64,000 bases of DNA. Source: Rhodococcus pseudokoreensis (GTDB lineage: Bacteria; Actinomycetota; Actinomycetes; Mycobacteriales; Mycobacteriaceae). The notes under the pieces were generated by a model. That model ran no database searches, was not told the DNA's origin, and worked only from the letters and a program-made list of their open reading frames with translations. The position numbers and the translations under genes were made by a program. Shown in pieces: positions 29,278-37,371 of the stretch. The stretch covers positions 5,890,001 to 5,954,000 of the forward strand of contig NZ_CP070619.1 in NCBI RefSeq assembly GCF_017068395.1, written 5' to 3'. Positions within the stretch are counted from its first letter, which is position 1; every line of letters starts with the position of its first letter.

Positions 29278-30141
29278 GTGGAGTTTCGCCATCTTCATTA
29301 CTTCCTGGCTATAGCCGAGGAAGGATCGTTCAACCGCGCCGCCGATCGGCTTCGGATCTCGCAACCGTCGCTCAGCCGGCAGGTGCAGGCGCTGGAACGG
29401 GAGCTGGGGCAGTCCCTGTTCGACAGAACGGCCCGCGGAGCCACCCCGACCGTCGCGGGTGATGCGCTTCTCCAGCACGCGCGGCAGTTGCTGGCGCTCG
29501 AGGCGTCGACTCAGGAGGTGGTGTCGGGTGCGACCAAGATCCGGGAGGTCGTCACCATCGGCGTCCCGCCCGGTACGTCCAGCGAATGGCTCGTGAACCT
29601 GGTCGGGCGACTCGACGACGAGGTGCCGGGGTGCGCGCTGCAACTCGTCGAGGCGAACAGCACGAACCAACTGCGCATGCTTCGTGAGGGGCGGCTCGAC
29701 CTGTGCATGGTGCACCAGGCGCCGCCCAGCGATTGCTCGTCGTGGAAGCTCCGCGAAGAGCCGTTCGGCCTCGCCGTGCGCCCCGGTCACGCGCTGGCGT
29801 CGGCGGCGTCCTGTTCGCTGCGGGACCTCGACGGGCTGCGGGTGCTCGTCCACAGCCGCGACCAGGTCCCCACCCAGCAGGACGGGTTGATGAGCGCGGC
29901 GGTGGAGGCCGGTGTCCGACCGTACTGGCAATTCGCGCAGTTCGTCGAGCACGCGCTCGCCGGTGCGGCGGCGGCGAAAGCGGACGCCGTCCTGGTGAGC
30001 CGGTACACGGCGGAGAAACAGATGCCGGGGTGGCCCTGGCATCCGCTGACCGAGTTACCGCTGGCGATGACCACGTGGCTGGTCTGCCAGCGGCACACGA
30101 GGGCCGTGGTCAGCGACGTGACCACGGCCATCATGTCCTGA
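29278..30141 (+). CDS. LysR family transcriptional regulator
   Basis: 287 residues with GTG start behind GTGGAGGAAACC. The winged HTH is at residues 1-60 (FRHLHYFLAIAEEGSFNRAADRLRISQPSLSRQVQALERELGQSLFDR), and the effector-binding domain from about 90 (VVTIGVPPGTSSEW). It is divergent from the TIM-barrel/SDR/MFS cluster and is expected to activate it when a pathway compound binds; a matching dyad lies between them at 29214-29230. The effector is unknown. Confidence 0.92.
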   Translation: MEFRHLHYFLAIAEEGSFNRAADRLRISQPSLSRQVQALERELGQSLFDRTARGATPTVAGDALLQHARQLLALEASTQEVVSGATKIREVVTIGVPPGTSSEWLVNLVGRLDDEVPGCALQLVEANSTNQLRMLREGRLDLCMVHQAPPSDCSSWKLREEPFGLAVRPGHALASAASCSLRDLDGLRVLVHSRDQVPTQQDGLMSAAVEAGVRPYWQFAQFVEHALAGAAAAKADAVLVSRYTAEKQMPGWPWHPLTELPLAMTTWLVCQRHTRAVVSDVTTAIMS

Positions 30142-30161
30142 GACCCGCGAGGGTGGTTCTC

Positions 30162-30518
30162 TCAGCGATCCAGCCCCGCGTCGTACGCCGCCACGACCCG
30201 TTTCGGGGCGGTGAGACGCCACGCCTCCTCGACGAGTTCGGCCAGTTCTTCGGAGTCGACGCGGTCGAGGACGACGTCGATCCAGCCCCACCGGCCGAAG
30301 AACGGTGCGACCAGGAACACGTCGGGATCCTCCTGCAGCAGCGCGGCCTGCGTTTCCTTCGTCGCCTTGAGGCAGACGGTGGGGGCGCCGTACCCGACGA
30401 GACCGAACATCTTCTTGCGCACGCGGAACGTCGGTTGGTCGCCCCAGTTCGCGATCACGACCTCGTGCGCCTCCGGCAATGCCAGCATCATCGCGCGGAC
30501 GTCGTGTTCGGTGGGCAT
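30162..30518 (-). CDS. MmcQ/YjbR family protein
   Basis: 118 residues covering one MmcQ/YjbR domain (CyaY-like fold): EHDVRAMMLALPEAHEV, FRVRKKMFGLVGYGAPTVCLKAT and GWIDVVLDRVDSEELAELVEEAWRLTAPKR. The family is described as DNA-binding-like but has no clear function. It ends 20 bp from the LysR stop (convergent). Start at 30518 gives the normal size; the longer frame overlaps the acyl-CoA dehydrogenase-like gene and is a shadow. Confidence 0.85.
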   Translation of the reverse strand: MPTEHDVRAMMLALPEAHEVVIANWGDQPTFRVRKKMFGLVGYGAPTVCLKATKETQAALLQEDPDVFLVAPFFGRWGWIDVVLDRVDSEELAELVEEAWRLTAPKRVVAAYDAGLDR

Positions 30519-30594
30519 CACAGCTCCTGGTCCGGCGGTCGGTGGTTCGAAGACCTTTATAGTCCCGATCACCGACAGCCCGGACCGCGGCAGG

Positions 30595-31710
30595 TCAGAC
30601 GAAGGCGAACTCGTCCCCGGCGTGGAACTTGGCGAGCGATTCGGAGACCGACCGCCGCGACGGCGGGTGGAACGCGAACGCGTGGACGGCGGCGGTGAGG
30701 TAGCCGATGTCGGAGGACTTGATGAACGCGATCCCGCCCAGTGATTCGACGGCCGCCGAGGACGCGCGGACCAGTACGTCGCGAATCGCGATGCGCGAGA
30801 AGAGGAGACGAACCGAGATGTCCTGCCCGCGTTCGCCCTGGTCCACCGCGCGGGCGATGTTCTCGACGGCGCCCATGGCGTTCTCGATGTCGGCGGCGGC
30901 GCGCACGTACCCCTCGTAGTCGTCCTTGCCAGCCGCCAGCAGTCGTTCGAGCAGCGCGCTCGCCGCACCCAGGTAGTTGGCGGTAACGAGCATCCCGAAC
31001 CACAGGTATCCGGTCATCTCGTGTTGCCCGTCCGGGTCGTCGGTGCCGTTGAGCAGGACGAGGTCGGCCGGGATCTCGACGTCCTCGAGGTGTACCTCGT
31101 CGCTTTCAGCTCCGGCGAGGATCCAGCTCTCCCAGAACGGCCGCACCGTGATCCCCGGCGTGTTGGCCGGGATCAGCGCGATCGCCCTCTCCCCGGTGTC
31201 GACCTCGACGCTCGCGGTGAGCAGGTCCATCGACCCCGACAGGCTGCACGGCTTCTTGCTGCCGTTGACGATGTAGCTCGAGCCCTTCTTCCGGGCGGTC
31301 ATAGTGGGTATGAACACGCTGCCACCGGTGACGCCCTCGGAGAAGCCGGAGGCGACGACGGCGCGCTGTTCGACGAGGCTCTTGATCAGGGCGCGGTCGT
31401 CGTCCGTGGCCTCCTGCGCGAACTCGTTGAGGGTGGCGAGCGACAGATGATGCATCGTGGTGGCGGCGCCGAGCGAGGGCGACCTGCTGCCGATGGCCCG
31501 TTGGACGCGCACGGACTCCAGCGCGGAGGCGCCCAGCCCACCGGACTCCTTCGGGATGGTCAGTGCGGTACCGCCTGCTTCCCGGAAGCGCCCGATCGCC
31601 CCGCTGTCTCTGCCCTCCAGGGTGAGCAGTGGCGTCTCGTCCAGGTAGGCGGCGAGGTCGGGCAGGTAGGACTGCAGCGCTGCGTGTTCGCGGGCCATCA
31701 ATGCGGTCAT
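30595..31710 (-). CDS. acyl-CoA dehydrogenase-like flavoprotein
   Basis: 371 residues. The acyl-CoA dehydrogenase fold is recognisable from PKESGGLGASALESVRVQRAIGSRSPSLGAA, the central beta-domain VASGFSEGVTGGSVFIPTMTARKKGSSYIVNGSKKPCSLSG (seen in parts: SYIVNGSKKPCSLSG) and the C-terminal helical bundle. It lacks the Glu-containing C-terminal motif of classical enzymes, so it may be a flavin-dependent hydroxylase/monooxygenase relative. Its promoter region contains a divergent ECF-like promoter pair and an extra dyad in the leader at 31738-31754. Substrate unknown. Confidence 0.75.
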   Translation of the reverse strand: MTALMAREHAALQSYLPDLAAYLDETPLLTLEGRDSGAIGRFREAGGTALTIPKESGGLGASALESVRVQRAIGSRSPSLGAATTMHHLSLATLNEFAQEATDDDRALIKSLVEQRAVVASGFSEGVTGGSVFIPTMTARKKGSSYIVNGSKKPCSLSGSMDLLTASVEVDTGERAIALIPANTPGITVRPFWESWILAGAESDEVHLEDVEIPADLVLLNGTDDPDGQHEMTGYLWFGMLVTANYLGAASALLERLLAAGKDDYEGYVRAAADIENAMGAVENIARAVDQGERGQDISVRLLFSRIAIRDVLVRASSAAVESLGGIAFIKSSDIGYLTAAVHAFAFHPPSRRSVSESLAKFHAGDEFAFV

Positions 31711-31737
31711 GACACTCCTCGAATGTATTCGCGGACA

Positions 31738-31754
31738 TTTCGGTTTTCCCGAAA
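31738..31754. promoter_or_regulatory. dyad TTTCGG-N5-CCGAAA in the leader of the flavoprotein gene
   Basis: Perfect 6-5-6 inverted repeat, 28 bp before the start of the acyl-CoA dehydrogenase-like gene. It could be an operator or a short hairpin covering translation initiation. Confidence 0.35.
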
Positions 31755-31784
31755 CATCGATGGAACAGGGATATCCATAGGGAC

Positions 31785-31850
31785 ATTCGGAGCGAGATGC
31801 AGTCGTGGTTTGGTCGGCGCCACCAAACCGCATCGGCCACCGCTCCGAAT
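31785..31850. promoter_or_regulatory. divergent ECF-like promoter pair in a 66-bp palindrome
   Basis: Outer arms ATTCGGAGCG and CGCTCCGAAT are perfect; inner arms GGTTTGGT and ACCAAACC are also perfect. Read as promoters, the plus strand has CAAACC (31824-31829), 15 bases, CCGAAT; the minus strand has CAAACC (31807-31812), 16 bases, CCGAAT. The -10 equals that of the SigK promoters, while the -35 differs. It would drive the flavoprotein gene leftward and the alpha-oxoamine synthase gene rightward. Confidence 0.45.
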
Positions 31851-31895
31851 CAACGGAGTAATCCCGATCATGCACACCGCGAGGAGTTGGTATCG

Positions 31896-33128
31896 ATGGC
31901 TGTGAACAGGTTGATCAAGAGGCTGGGTGGCGACGACCGGGTGGATCTGCTCCGGGCAGTTCGCGAGTCCGACGTGAGTCCGTACTTCCGGGTGATGGAG
32001 TCCGCCACCGCACCGGTCGTCCAGGTGGAAGGCGCCGACCGGATCATGCTCGGTTCCAACAACTATCTCGGTCTCGCCGATCATCCCGCCATCCGTCGGG
32101 GAGCGCAGGACGCCCTCGACACGTTCGGCGGCGCGATCACCGGAAGCCGGCTGCTGAACGGCACCATGGACCTGCACCTCGACCTCGAGTCGGAGATCGC
32201 CGAATGGCACGGCACCGAGGACGCGATGGTCTTCACCACCGGCTATCAAACGAATCTGGGCACCATCAGTGCCGTCGTCGGGAAGGGCGACGTCGTCGCC
32301 GTCGACGCCGCCGCCCACGCGTCGATCCGGGACGGCTGTGCCCTGTCCGGCGCGACGATCCGCAAGTTCCGTCACAACGACGTCGCCCACCTGGAAGCCA
32401 TTCTCGGGGAAACGGCCGATGACGACGGCGCGGTGCTGGTGATCGTGGACGGGTTGTATTCGATGGAGGGCGATCTCGCCCCACTCGGCGCGGTCTCCGA
32501 ACTCTGCGACCGGTACGGCGCGGCCCTGATGGTGGACGAGGCGCACAGCCTCGGCATCTTCGGCGAGCAGCGGACCGGCGCCGCCGAACTGCTCGGCATC
32601 GACGGCCACACCGACATCCGGATGGCCTCGCTGTCCAAAAGTCCCAGCTCCACAGGAGGATTCATCGCGGGATCCCGCGATCTCCTCGACTCGTTGCGGG
32701 TGAACGCCCGCGCCTTCCTCTTCACGACGTCCGGTGTTCCCGCCGCGGTGGGAGCGTCCCTCGCCGCGGTGCGGCTGATCCGCAGCGAGGAGGGGGAACA
32801 ACGCGCGCGGCGGGCGCTGGACAACGCCGCCGTCCTCCGGTCCGGACTGGCGGACAACGGACTCGACGTGGGTGCGCTGTCTCCACTTCCCGGCGGCGGT
32901 GAGACGGTGACGCCCATCGTGTCCGTCCACATCGGCGACGACCTCGAGGCGATGGGCCTCTGGCGCACGCTGTTCGACAGGGGCGTGTTCACCAGTGCCG
33001 CACTCTATCCCGCCGTCCCGCGATCGGGTGCGATGCTCCGGCTCTGCGTCATGGCCACCCACACCGACGCCCAGCTGCGGCGGGCGGTGGACGTGATCTC
33101 CGAGACCGTCACGGAAGCCGCGGCCTGA
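31896..33128 (+). CDS. alpha-oxoamine synthase family PLP enzyme (8-amino-7-oxononanoate synthase-like)
   Basis: 410 residues, PLP fold type I. Landmarks: SNNYLGLADHP (54-64), GGAITGSRLLNGT, the cofactor Asp/His in VDEAHSLGIFGEQ (213-225) and the Schiff-base lysine in ASLSKSPSSTGGF (Lys248). Family members condense an acyl-CoA with an amino acid (Ala, Gly or Ser). No other biotin gene is nearby, so a role in a special lipid or metabolite is more likely than BioF. The ATG at 31896 has GAGGAG 9 bp upstream. Its stop overlaps the next start (TGATG), giving tight coupling to the epimerase fusion. Confidence 0.83.
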   Translation: MAVNRLIKRLGGDDRVDLLRAVRESDVSPYFRVMESATAPVVQVEGADRIMLGSNNYLGLADHPAIRRGAQDALDTFGGAITGSRLLNGTMDLHLDLESEIAEWHGTEDAMVFTTGYQTNLGTISAVVGKGDVVAVDAAAHASIRDGCALSGATIRKFRHNDVAHLEAILGETADDDGAVLVIVDGLYSMEGDLAPLGAVSELCDRYGAALMVDEAHSLGIFGEQRTGAAELLGIDGHTDIRMASLSKSPSSTGGFIAGSRDLLDSLRVNARAFLFTTSGVPAAVGASLAAVRLIRSEEGEQRARRALDNAAVLRSGLADNGLDVGALSPLPGGGETVTPIVSVHIGDDLEAMGLWRTLFDRGVFTSAALYPAVPRSGAMLRLCVMATHTDAQLRRAVDVISETVTEAAA

Positions 33129-34696
33129 TGAAGTTGGCGGTCACCGGGGCGACGAGCGATTTCGGCGCCGCGATCCTGCCCGTGCTGCTGGACGATCCGG
33201 AGATCGACACGGTGATCGGGCTCGGCAGGCGGGAGCTGACGATCGAACATCCGAAACTCGAGTTCGTCCGGATGGATATCCGCGACCCGGGCATCGAGGA
33301 CGTGTTCCGCGGCTGCGAGGCCGTCGTTCACCTGGCGTTCGTGGTGGAGGAGATCCGGGACAAGGCGGTCACCCACGACATCAACCTGAGGGGTTCGCGC
33401 AACGTCGTCGACTCCGCCTACCGGGCCGGAGTGCTCCGCGTCGTGATCGCGTCGAGCATCAACGCGTACGGACCGGAACTGCGCCCGAAGCCCGTGACCG
33501 AAGACGTCTATCCCGCAGGGGATCCCGACCGGTACTACTTCCACGACAAGGCGGAGGTCGAGCATTACGCCGAGTGGTGGCTGCGCCGCCATCCGGGGGA
33601 GATGGCGATCTCGATGCTGCGCCCCACCTATATCATCGGGCCCGACTTCTCCAACGACGGCATCGACCAGCTCACCGGTCCGGTCGGCGCGTTCCCGCGC
33701 GCCGACGAGGCCGCGTATCAGTTTCTGCACCAGCGGGACATGGCCGACGCGTTCCATCGCGCCGTGAAGCAGGACCTGGTCGGACCGTACAACCTCGGTC
33801 CGAAGGACTGGGTGGGTGTCCGCGAACTCGCGGCGATGCAGGGACAGCGGATGTTCGACGTGGCCGAACGACCTGCGGTCGTGGCCGCGAATGTCCTGTT
33901 CCGACTCGGCCTCACCGCGTTCTCCGGTCAGTGGGTGACCGCGGGCGAGACCGTCGTCGATTCGACGCGGCTCGCCGAGGCGACGGGCTGGACGCCCTCG
34001 CTGACGGCCCGGGAGTCGGCGGCCGTCATGATCCTGCTGCAGGGGAAGCCCCTGTTGCGCAGAGAGGATGCCCTCGAACGCCGCGTCGCCTGCGAGGCCG
34101 CGCTCGAGCCGGCCTCCGAATTCGTCGGCGTCGACGGCCGCGGACTCGAACACGTCCAGATTCCCGCGGCCACCGGAGCCGTGCACGCCGAGGTCCACTC
34201 CGCACGGTCGGGCGGTGCCACTGTGGACTCGGGCGGCGCAGCCACCGTGGAGTCGGGCGGCGCAGCCACCGTCGTACTGCCCGCGCCGCCCGGACTCCAC
34301 GCGCGGTACCTCACGCCGCTCGCCGTGGAGTTGGCGGAGAACGGCGTGAACGTCGTCGTTGCGGACCTTCCCGGGCACGGGTTGAGCACCGGCAAACGCG
34401 GTCTTGCGACGGCGGCCGGGGTGCACGACGCCCTGGCGGTCGCGCTCGGATACGCGCGGATCCGGTTCGGCGGCACTGCGCACGTGGTCCGGGTGGGCGA
34501 CGAGCCCCCGTCGGTGTCGAGGCCGGGACGGTGGCGGTCGTGGGTCGCCCGGTCGCGGACCCGGGTGGTCGTCAACCCGGCCGACGGACTGCTCCCCCGC
34601 AAACTGGATTACCAGGGTGGGCTCGAGCACCTCCCGCACGCATACTCCGCCCGCGACGTCACCTCGGTCGTCCACACGGATCGAGTCGACTCGTAG
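33128..34696 (+). CDS. NAD-dependent epimerase/dehydratase fused to an alpha/beta-hydrolase-like domain
   Basis: 522 residues. The N-terminal SDR (about 1-320) has LAVTGATSDFGAAILPVL, VHLAFVVEEIRDKAV and ASSINAYGPE with a following Tyr/Lys pair (YYFHDK). A linker at about 355-385 consists of SGGA(A)TV units. The C-terminal part (about 385-522) resembles the first half of an alpha/beta hydrolase (VLPAPPGLHARYLTPLAVELAENGVNVVVADLPGHG) but lacks a clear GxSxG elbow, so this half may be inactive or binding only. It is translationally coupled to the oxoamine synthase. The pair could reduce and process a 3-ketoamine product; substrate unknown. Confidence 0.78.
   Translation: MKLAVTGATSDFGAAILPVLLDDPEIDTVIGLGRRELTIEHPKLEFVRMDIRDPGIEDVFRGCEAVVHLAFVVEEIRDKAVTHDINLRGSRNVVDSAYRAGVLRVVIASSINAYGPELRPKPVTEDVYPAGDPDRYYFHDKAEVEHYAEWWLRRHPGEMAISMLRPTYIIGPDFSNDGIDQLTGPVGAFPRADEAAYQFLHQRDMADAFHRAVKQDLVGPYNLGPKDWVGVRELAAMQGQRMFDVAERPAVVAANVLFRLGLTAFSGQWVTAGETVVDSTRLAEATGWTPSLTARESAAVMILLQGKPLLRREDALERRVACEAALEPASEFVGVDGRGLEHVQIPAATGAVHAEVHSARSGGATVDSGGAATVESGGAATVVLPAPPGLHARYLTPLAVELAENGVNVVVADLPGHGLSTGKRGLATAAGVHDALAVALGYARIRFGGTAHVVRVGDEPPSVSRPGRWRSWVARSRTRVVVNPADGLLPRKLDYQGGLEHLPHAYSARDVTSVVHTDRVDS
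34208..34276 (+). repeat. SGGAATV-encoding tandem repeat
   Basis: Three consecutive units of 21, 24 and 24 bp encode SGGATVD, SGGAATVE and SGGAATVV in the linker between the two domains of the epimerase fusion. The second and third units are identical for their first 20 bases (TCGGGCGGCGCAGCCACCGT). Confidence 0.8.
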
Positions 34697-34739
34697 AGTG
34701 ACTCCTGACCACGTCGACGCCGTGAACAGGAGTGAACCG

Positions 34740-35177
34740 ATGACCAGCGAAGTACCTGGGACCAATGAAGTGCCCGGGACACGGAGTCCCGCCGTCGAGG
34801 CCGGTCTGACGGTGCGGCGTGAGGTGATGGGTCCCGACTTCGTCGAGCGGGCGCTCACCCGGACCGCGGGCACCGACAGCGAGCAGTTGCAGGAGTTCGT
34901 CACCGAGCACGTCTGGGACGCCGTGTGGAATCGGCCCGGGCTGGACCGGCGCAGCCGCAGCCTCCTCAACCTCGGGATGCTGATCGCGCTGCGGGCGCAC
35001 GGTGAGCTGAAGGGGCACGTGCGGGGTGCACTGCGAAACGGTCTGACCCGCACCGAGATCGTCGAAGCGGTGATCCACGCGAGCGCCTACTGCGGTGCCC
35101 CCGCCGGCCTGTCGGCGATGGCGGTGGTGCAGGAGGCGCTCGACGCGGAACTGGGACCGCTCGAATCCCAGGACTGA
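34740..35177 (+). CDS. carboxymuconolactone decarboxylase family protein
   Basis: 145 residues with the CMD domain: RREVMGPDFVERALTRT, NRPGLDRRSRSLLNLGMLIALRAHGELKGHVRGAL and the catalytic-region HASAYCGAPAGLSAM. The size and the VWDAVWNRPGLDRRSRSL motif resemble 4-carboxymuconolactone decarboxylase (PcaC), but no protocatechuate ring-cleavage gene is nearby, so a PcaC role is uncertain. The N-terminus has a duplicated EVPGT unit. The ATG has AGGAGTGAACCG upstream. It follows the epimerase fusion by 43 bp and may be in the same operon. Confidence 0.82.
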   Translation: MTSEVPGTNEVPGTRSPAVEAGLTVRREVMGPDFVERALTRTAGTDSEQLQEFVTEHVWDAVWNRPGLDRRSRSLLNLGMLIALRAHGELKGHVRGALRNGLTRTEIVEAVIHASAYCGAPAGLSAMAVVQEALDAELGPLESQD

Positions 35178-35186
35178 CGACCCGGC

Positions 35187-36383
35187 TCAGCCCGTCACGC
35201 CGGTGATCTCGTTCGGGGTCTCCGGCAGGTCGGCCTGCCCGGACACGGCCCACGTGTCGAGGTCGATCGTGTGGATCTTCTCGTTCGCGGGATCGGTCAC
35301 GTAGGCCGTGTGGTCCTGCACGTACAGCGCGGGACGCGGCGACTGCCACCGGTCCGGCTCGGTCCACGGATCGAGGACGTCGACGGTGCGGCTCACGGCC
35401 TTGGTGTTCGGGTCGATCACGTGCAGGGCGCCGTCGGTGCCGAGGACGAGGGCCTCACCGTGCGGGGCGCGTCCGAGTGACCGGAACGTGTAGCTGGTGC
35501 CCAGGTCGACGAGGGTGAGCTGTCCCGTTGCGGTGTCGGTGAGGGAGACCCGTTCAGGGCGTTCGAGTTCGGCGTCGGGGTCGGTCTTGTAGTCGCCCAG
35601 CAGGATCGGGGAGTTCTCGTCGCCGGCCTGGTTGCCGATGCGACCGTAGGGGTCGGGGCTCGTCACCTTGGTGATGACGCCGTCCCGGTAGATCAGCAGG
35701 CCGTTCTGGCATCCCACGACTACTGTCTCGTCGGCGGCGACGGCCTCCCCGTGCACGCCGGGGCAGTCCTCGTTGCGCGCGATCTCCTTGCGGGCGCGGT
35801 CGAGTACGACGATGCCGGTGCGCTCGTCCTCGTTGCCGACGGTGGTGAGCAGGCTGCCGTCGGAGAGTTCCACGGCCACACCGTGATGCGCTTCCGGGGT
35901 CGTGAATTCGGTGGTGGCCGGGGTGCCCTGAGACAGTGCGGCCGGGTCGAACACGCGCACCAGTCCGGTGCCGTCGTCGAACAGCACGGTCTTGCCGCCG
36001 TGCCGGACGACGTGCCCGGGCGTCTTCGCGTCGAACGCGACGTCGGTGAGTGCGGGTGTGGCGGTGTAGTGGCTGCCGCCGTCCGTCCAGGTTCCGGTGT
36101 CGAGAGCGGTGAAACTGTTGCCGGTGCTGATCAGCACGTGCCGGTCGTCGCCGGCGGGGTTGAGCCGGGTGAAGCCGTCCACCTCGGCCGAACCGACCAC
36201 GTCGAGGCTCTGCGCGTCGAGGACGAGCACCCCGCCGTCGTAGCTCAGTGCCAGTCGCGGCGTGGCCGAATCGGTGGTGGACGCTTCGGCCGTGCCGGAG
36301 TCGGTGGAGCAGGACGTGAGAAGTGCCGCCGAGAGTGCCACGGCGGCAACGACGGTGGGTCGGGGTCTACGCAAAAGGGTCAC
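35187..36383 (-). CDS. AztD-like zinc metallochaperone lipoprotein, copy 1
   Basis: 398-residue secreted beta-propeller. Signal peptide VTLLRRPRPTVVAAVALSAALLTSC ends in a lipobox with Cys near residue 25. Propeller blades carry repeated GGVLVLDAQSLDVVGSA/GALHVIDPNTKAVSRTVD/EKIHTIDLDTWAVSGQA motifs and His positions such as GGSHYTATPAL, AHHGVAVEL and CPGVHGEAVA that could hold zinc. AztD proteins hand zinc to the AztC binding protein outside the membrane. GTG start chosen at 36383. It follows the AztC-like gene by 67 bp, with a dyad between them. Confidence 0.82.
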   Translation of the reverse strand: MTLLRRPRPTVVAAVALSAALLTSCSTDSGTAEASTTDSATPRLALSYDGGVLVLDAQSLDVVGSAEVDGFTRLNPAGDDRHVLISTGNSFTALDTGTWTDGGSHYTATPALTDVAFDAKTPGHVVRHGGKTVLFDDGTGLVRVFDPAALSQGTPATTEFTTPEAHHGVAVELSDGSLLTTVGNEDERTGIVVLDRARKEIARNEDCPGVHGEAVAADETVVVGCQNGLLIYRDGVITKVTSPDPYGRIGNQAGDENSPILLGDYKTDPDAELERPERVSLTDTATGQLTLVDLGTSYTFRSLGRAPHGEALVLGTDGALHVIDPNTKAVSRTVDVLDPWTEPDRWQSPRPALYVQDHTAYVTDPANEKIHTIDLDTWAVSGQADLPETPNEITGVTG

Positions 36384-36402
36384 CCATGAGAAGTACCCCT
36401 TG

Positions 36403-36419
36403 TTGCAAACGGTTGTCAA
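36403..36419. promoter_or_regulatory. Zur-like dyad before AztD copy 1
   Basis: TTGCAAACGGTTGTCAA is a 17-bp imperfect palindrome (13 of 17 self-complementary positions) in the 67-bp gap upstream of the first AztD-like gene. It may give that gene its own metal-responsive promoter. It is less like known Zur boxes than the site at 39505-39525. Confidence 0.35.
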
Positions 36420-36450
36420 AGTCGTAAGTGTGCATGTGGCGATGCATCGA

Positions 36451-37371
36451 CTACGACAACCCCCGCGCGATCGCCAGGGAATTCGAATCCATCATCTCGA
36501 TGTACGTACCCGCACCCGAGCCTGGTTCACCCAGTGACTCCGTGAACAGCGAGACGACGTCGACCGGAACGCGGGCCTCCGACGCCAGCACGTGTGCGAG
36601 GCGGTCGGGCTGGGAGGAGTCGACGAAGATCGCGGGCACCCTCGCCGCCGTGACGGTCGCGGCCAGGTCCGACAGGTCCGACGCGCTGGGCGACGCCAGG
36701 GTGGTCCCACTGGGAATTACCGCCCCGATCGTGTCGAAGCCGAAACGCTCTGCCAGATAACCGAACACGTGATGGTTGGTCACCAGCTTGCGCTGATCGG
36801 GTGGGACGGTCGCGAATCTGTCCGTCATCCGGGTGGTGAGTTCCTCGAGTTCCCGGGCGTAGCCGTCGGCGTTCGTGCGGACGGCGTCCGCGTCGATGTC
36901 CGGCACGTGTTCGATCACCGCGTCGCGGATCAGGGCGACCGCGTCCCGCATGCGGTCCGGATCGGTCCACACGTGCGGATCCATGGTGCCCGAGGACTTT
37001 CCGGAGCGATACTCGATGGGCCGCACGGCCTCACCGATCTGCAGGATCGGGACGCCCTCCGCGCGCGCGGTGTCGACGGTCTTGCCGATTCTCTCCTCGA
37101 GGCCGAGTCCGTTCGACACGAGGAGGTCGGCGCGTTCCACCCGCGCGGCATCCGAGGCGGAGATCTCGAACGAATGGGGATCGGCGCCCCTCGGCATCAG
37201 CACCGTCACGTCGGCCCGGTCGCCGACGACGTTCTGCACCACGTCACCGAGGATGTTCGTGGTCACCACGACGACGGGCCCGTCGGACGAGGCCGACGTG
37301 CACGCGGTCACCGGCAGTGCCGCGAGTGCGGTCAGGAGGGCCAGCGGCAGCAGGCGCCGCATCCTCGTCAC
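36451..37371 (-). CDS. aztC: zinc ABC transporter substrate-binding lipoprotein, AztC-like
   Basis: 306 residues of the cluster A-I metal-binding protein family. Signal peptide MRRLLPLALLTALAALPVTAC with lipobox Cys. Metal-site histidines appear in RGADPHSFEISASD, TMDPHVWTDPDRM and TNHHVFGYLAERFGFD, with a late Asp in IFVDSSQPD. There is no His-rich loop as found in ZnuA, consistent with AztC, which relies on AztD for loading. The GTG start overlaps the stop of the AztD-2 gene (GTGA); the Met three codons on is an alternative. Confidence 0.87.
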   Translation of the reverse strand: MTRMRRLLPLALLTALAALPVTACTSASSDGPVVVVTTNILGDVVQNVVGDRADVTVLMPRGADPHSFEISASDAARVERADLLVSNGLGLEERIGKTVDTARAEGVPILQIGEAVRPIEYRSGKSSGTMDPHVWTDPDRMRDAVALIRDAVIEHVPDIDADAVRTNADGYARELEELTTRMTDRFATVPPDQRKLVTNHHVFGYLAERFGFDTIGAVIPSGTTLASPSASDLSDLAATVTAARVPAIFVDSSQPDRLAHVLASEARVPVDVVSLFTESLGEPGSGAGTYIEMMDSNSLAIARGLS

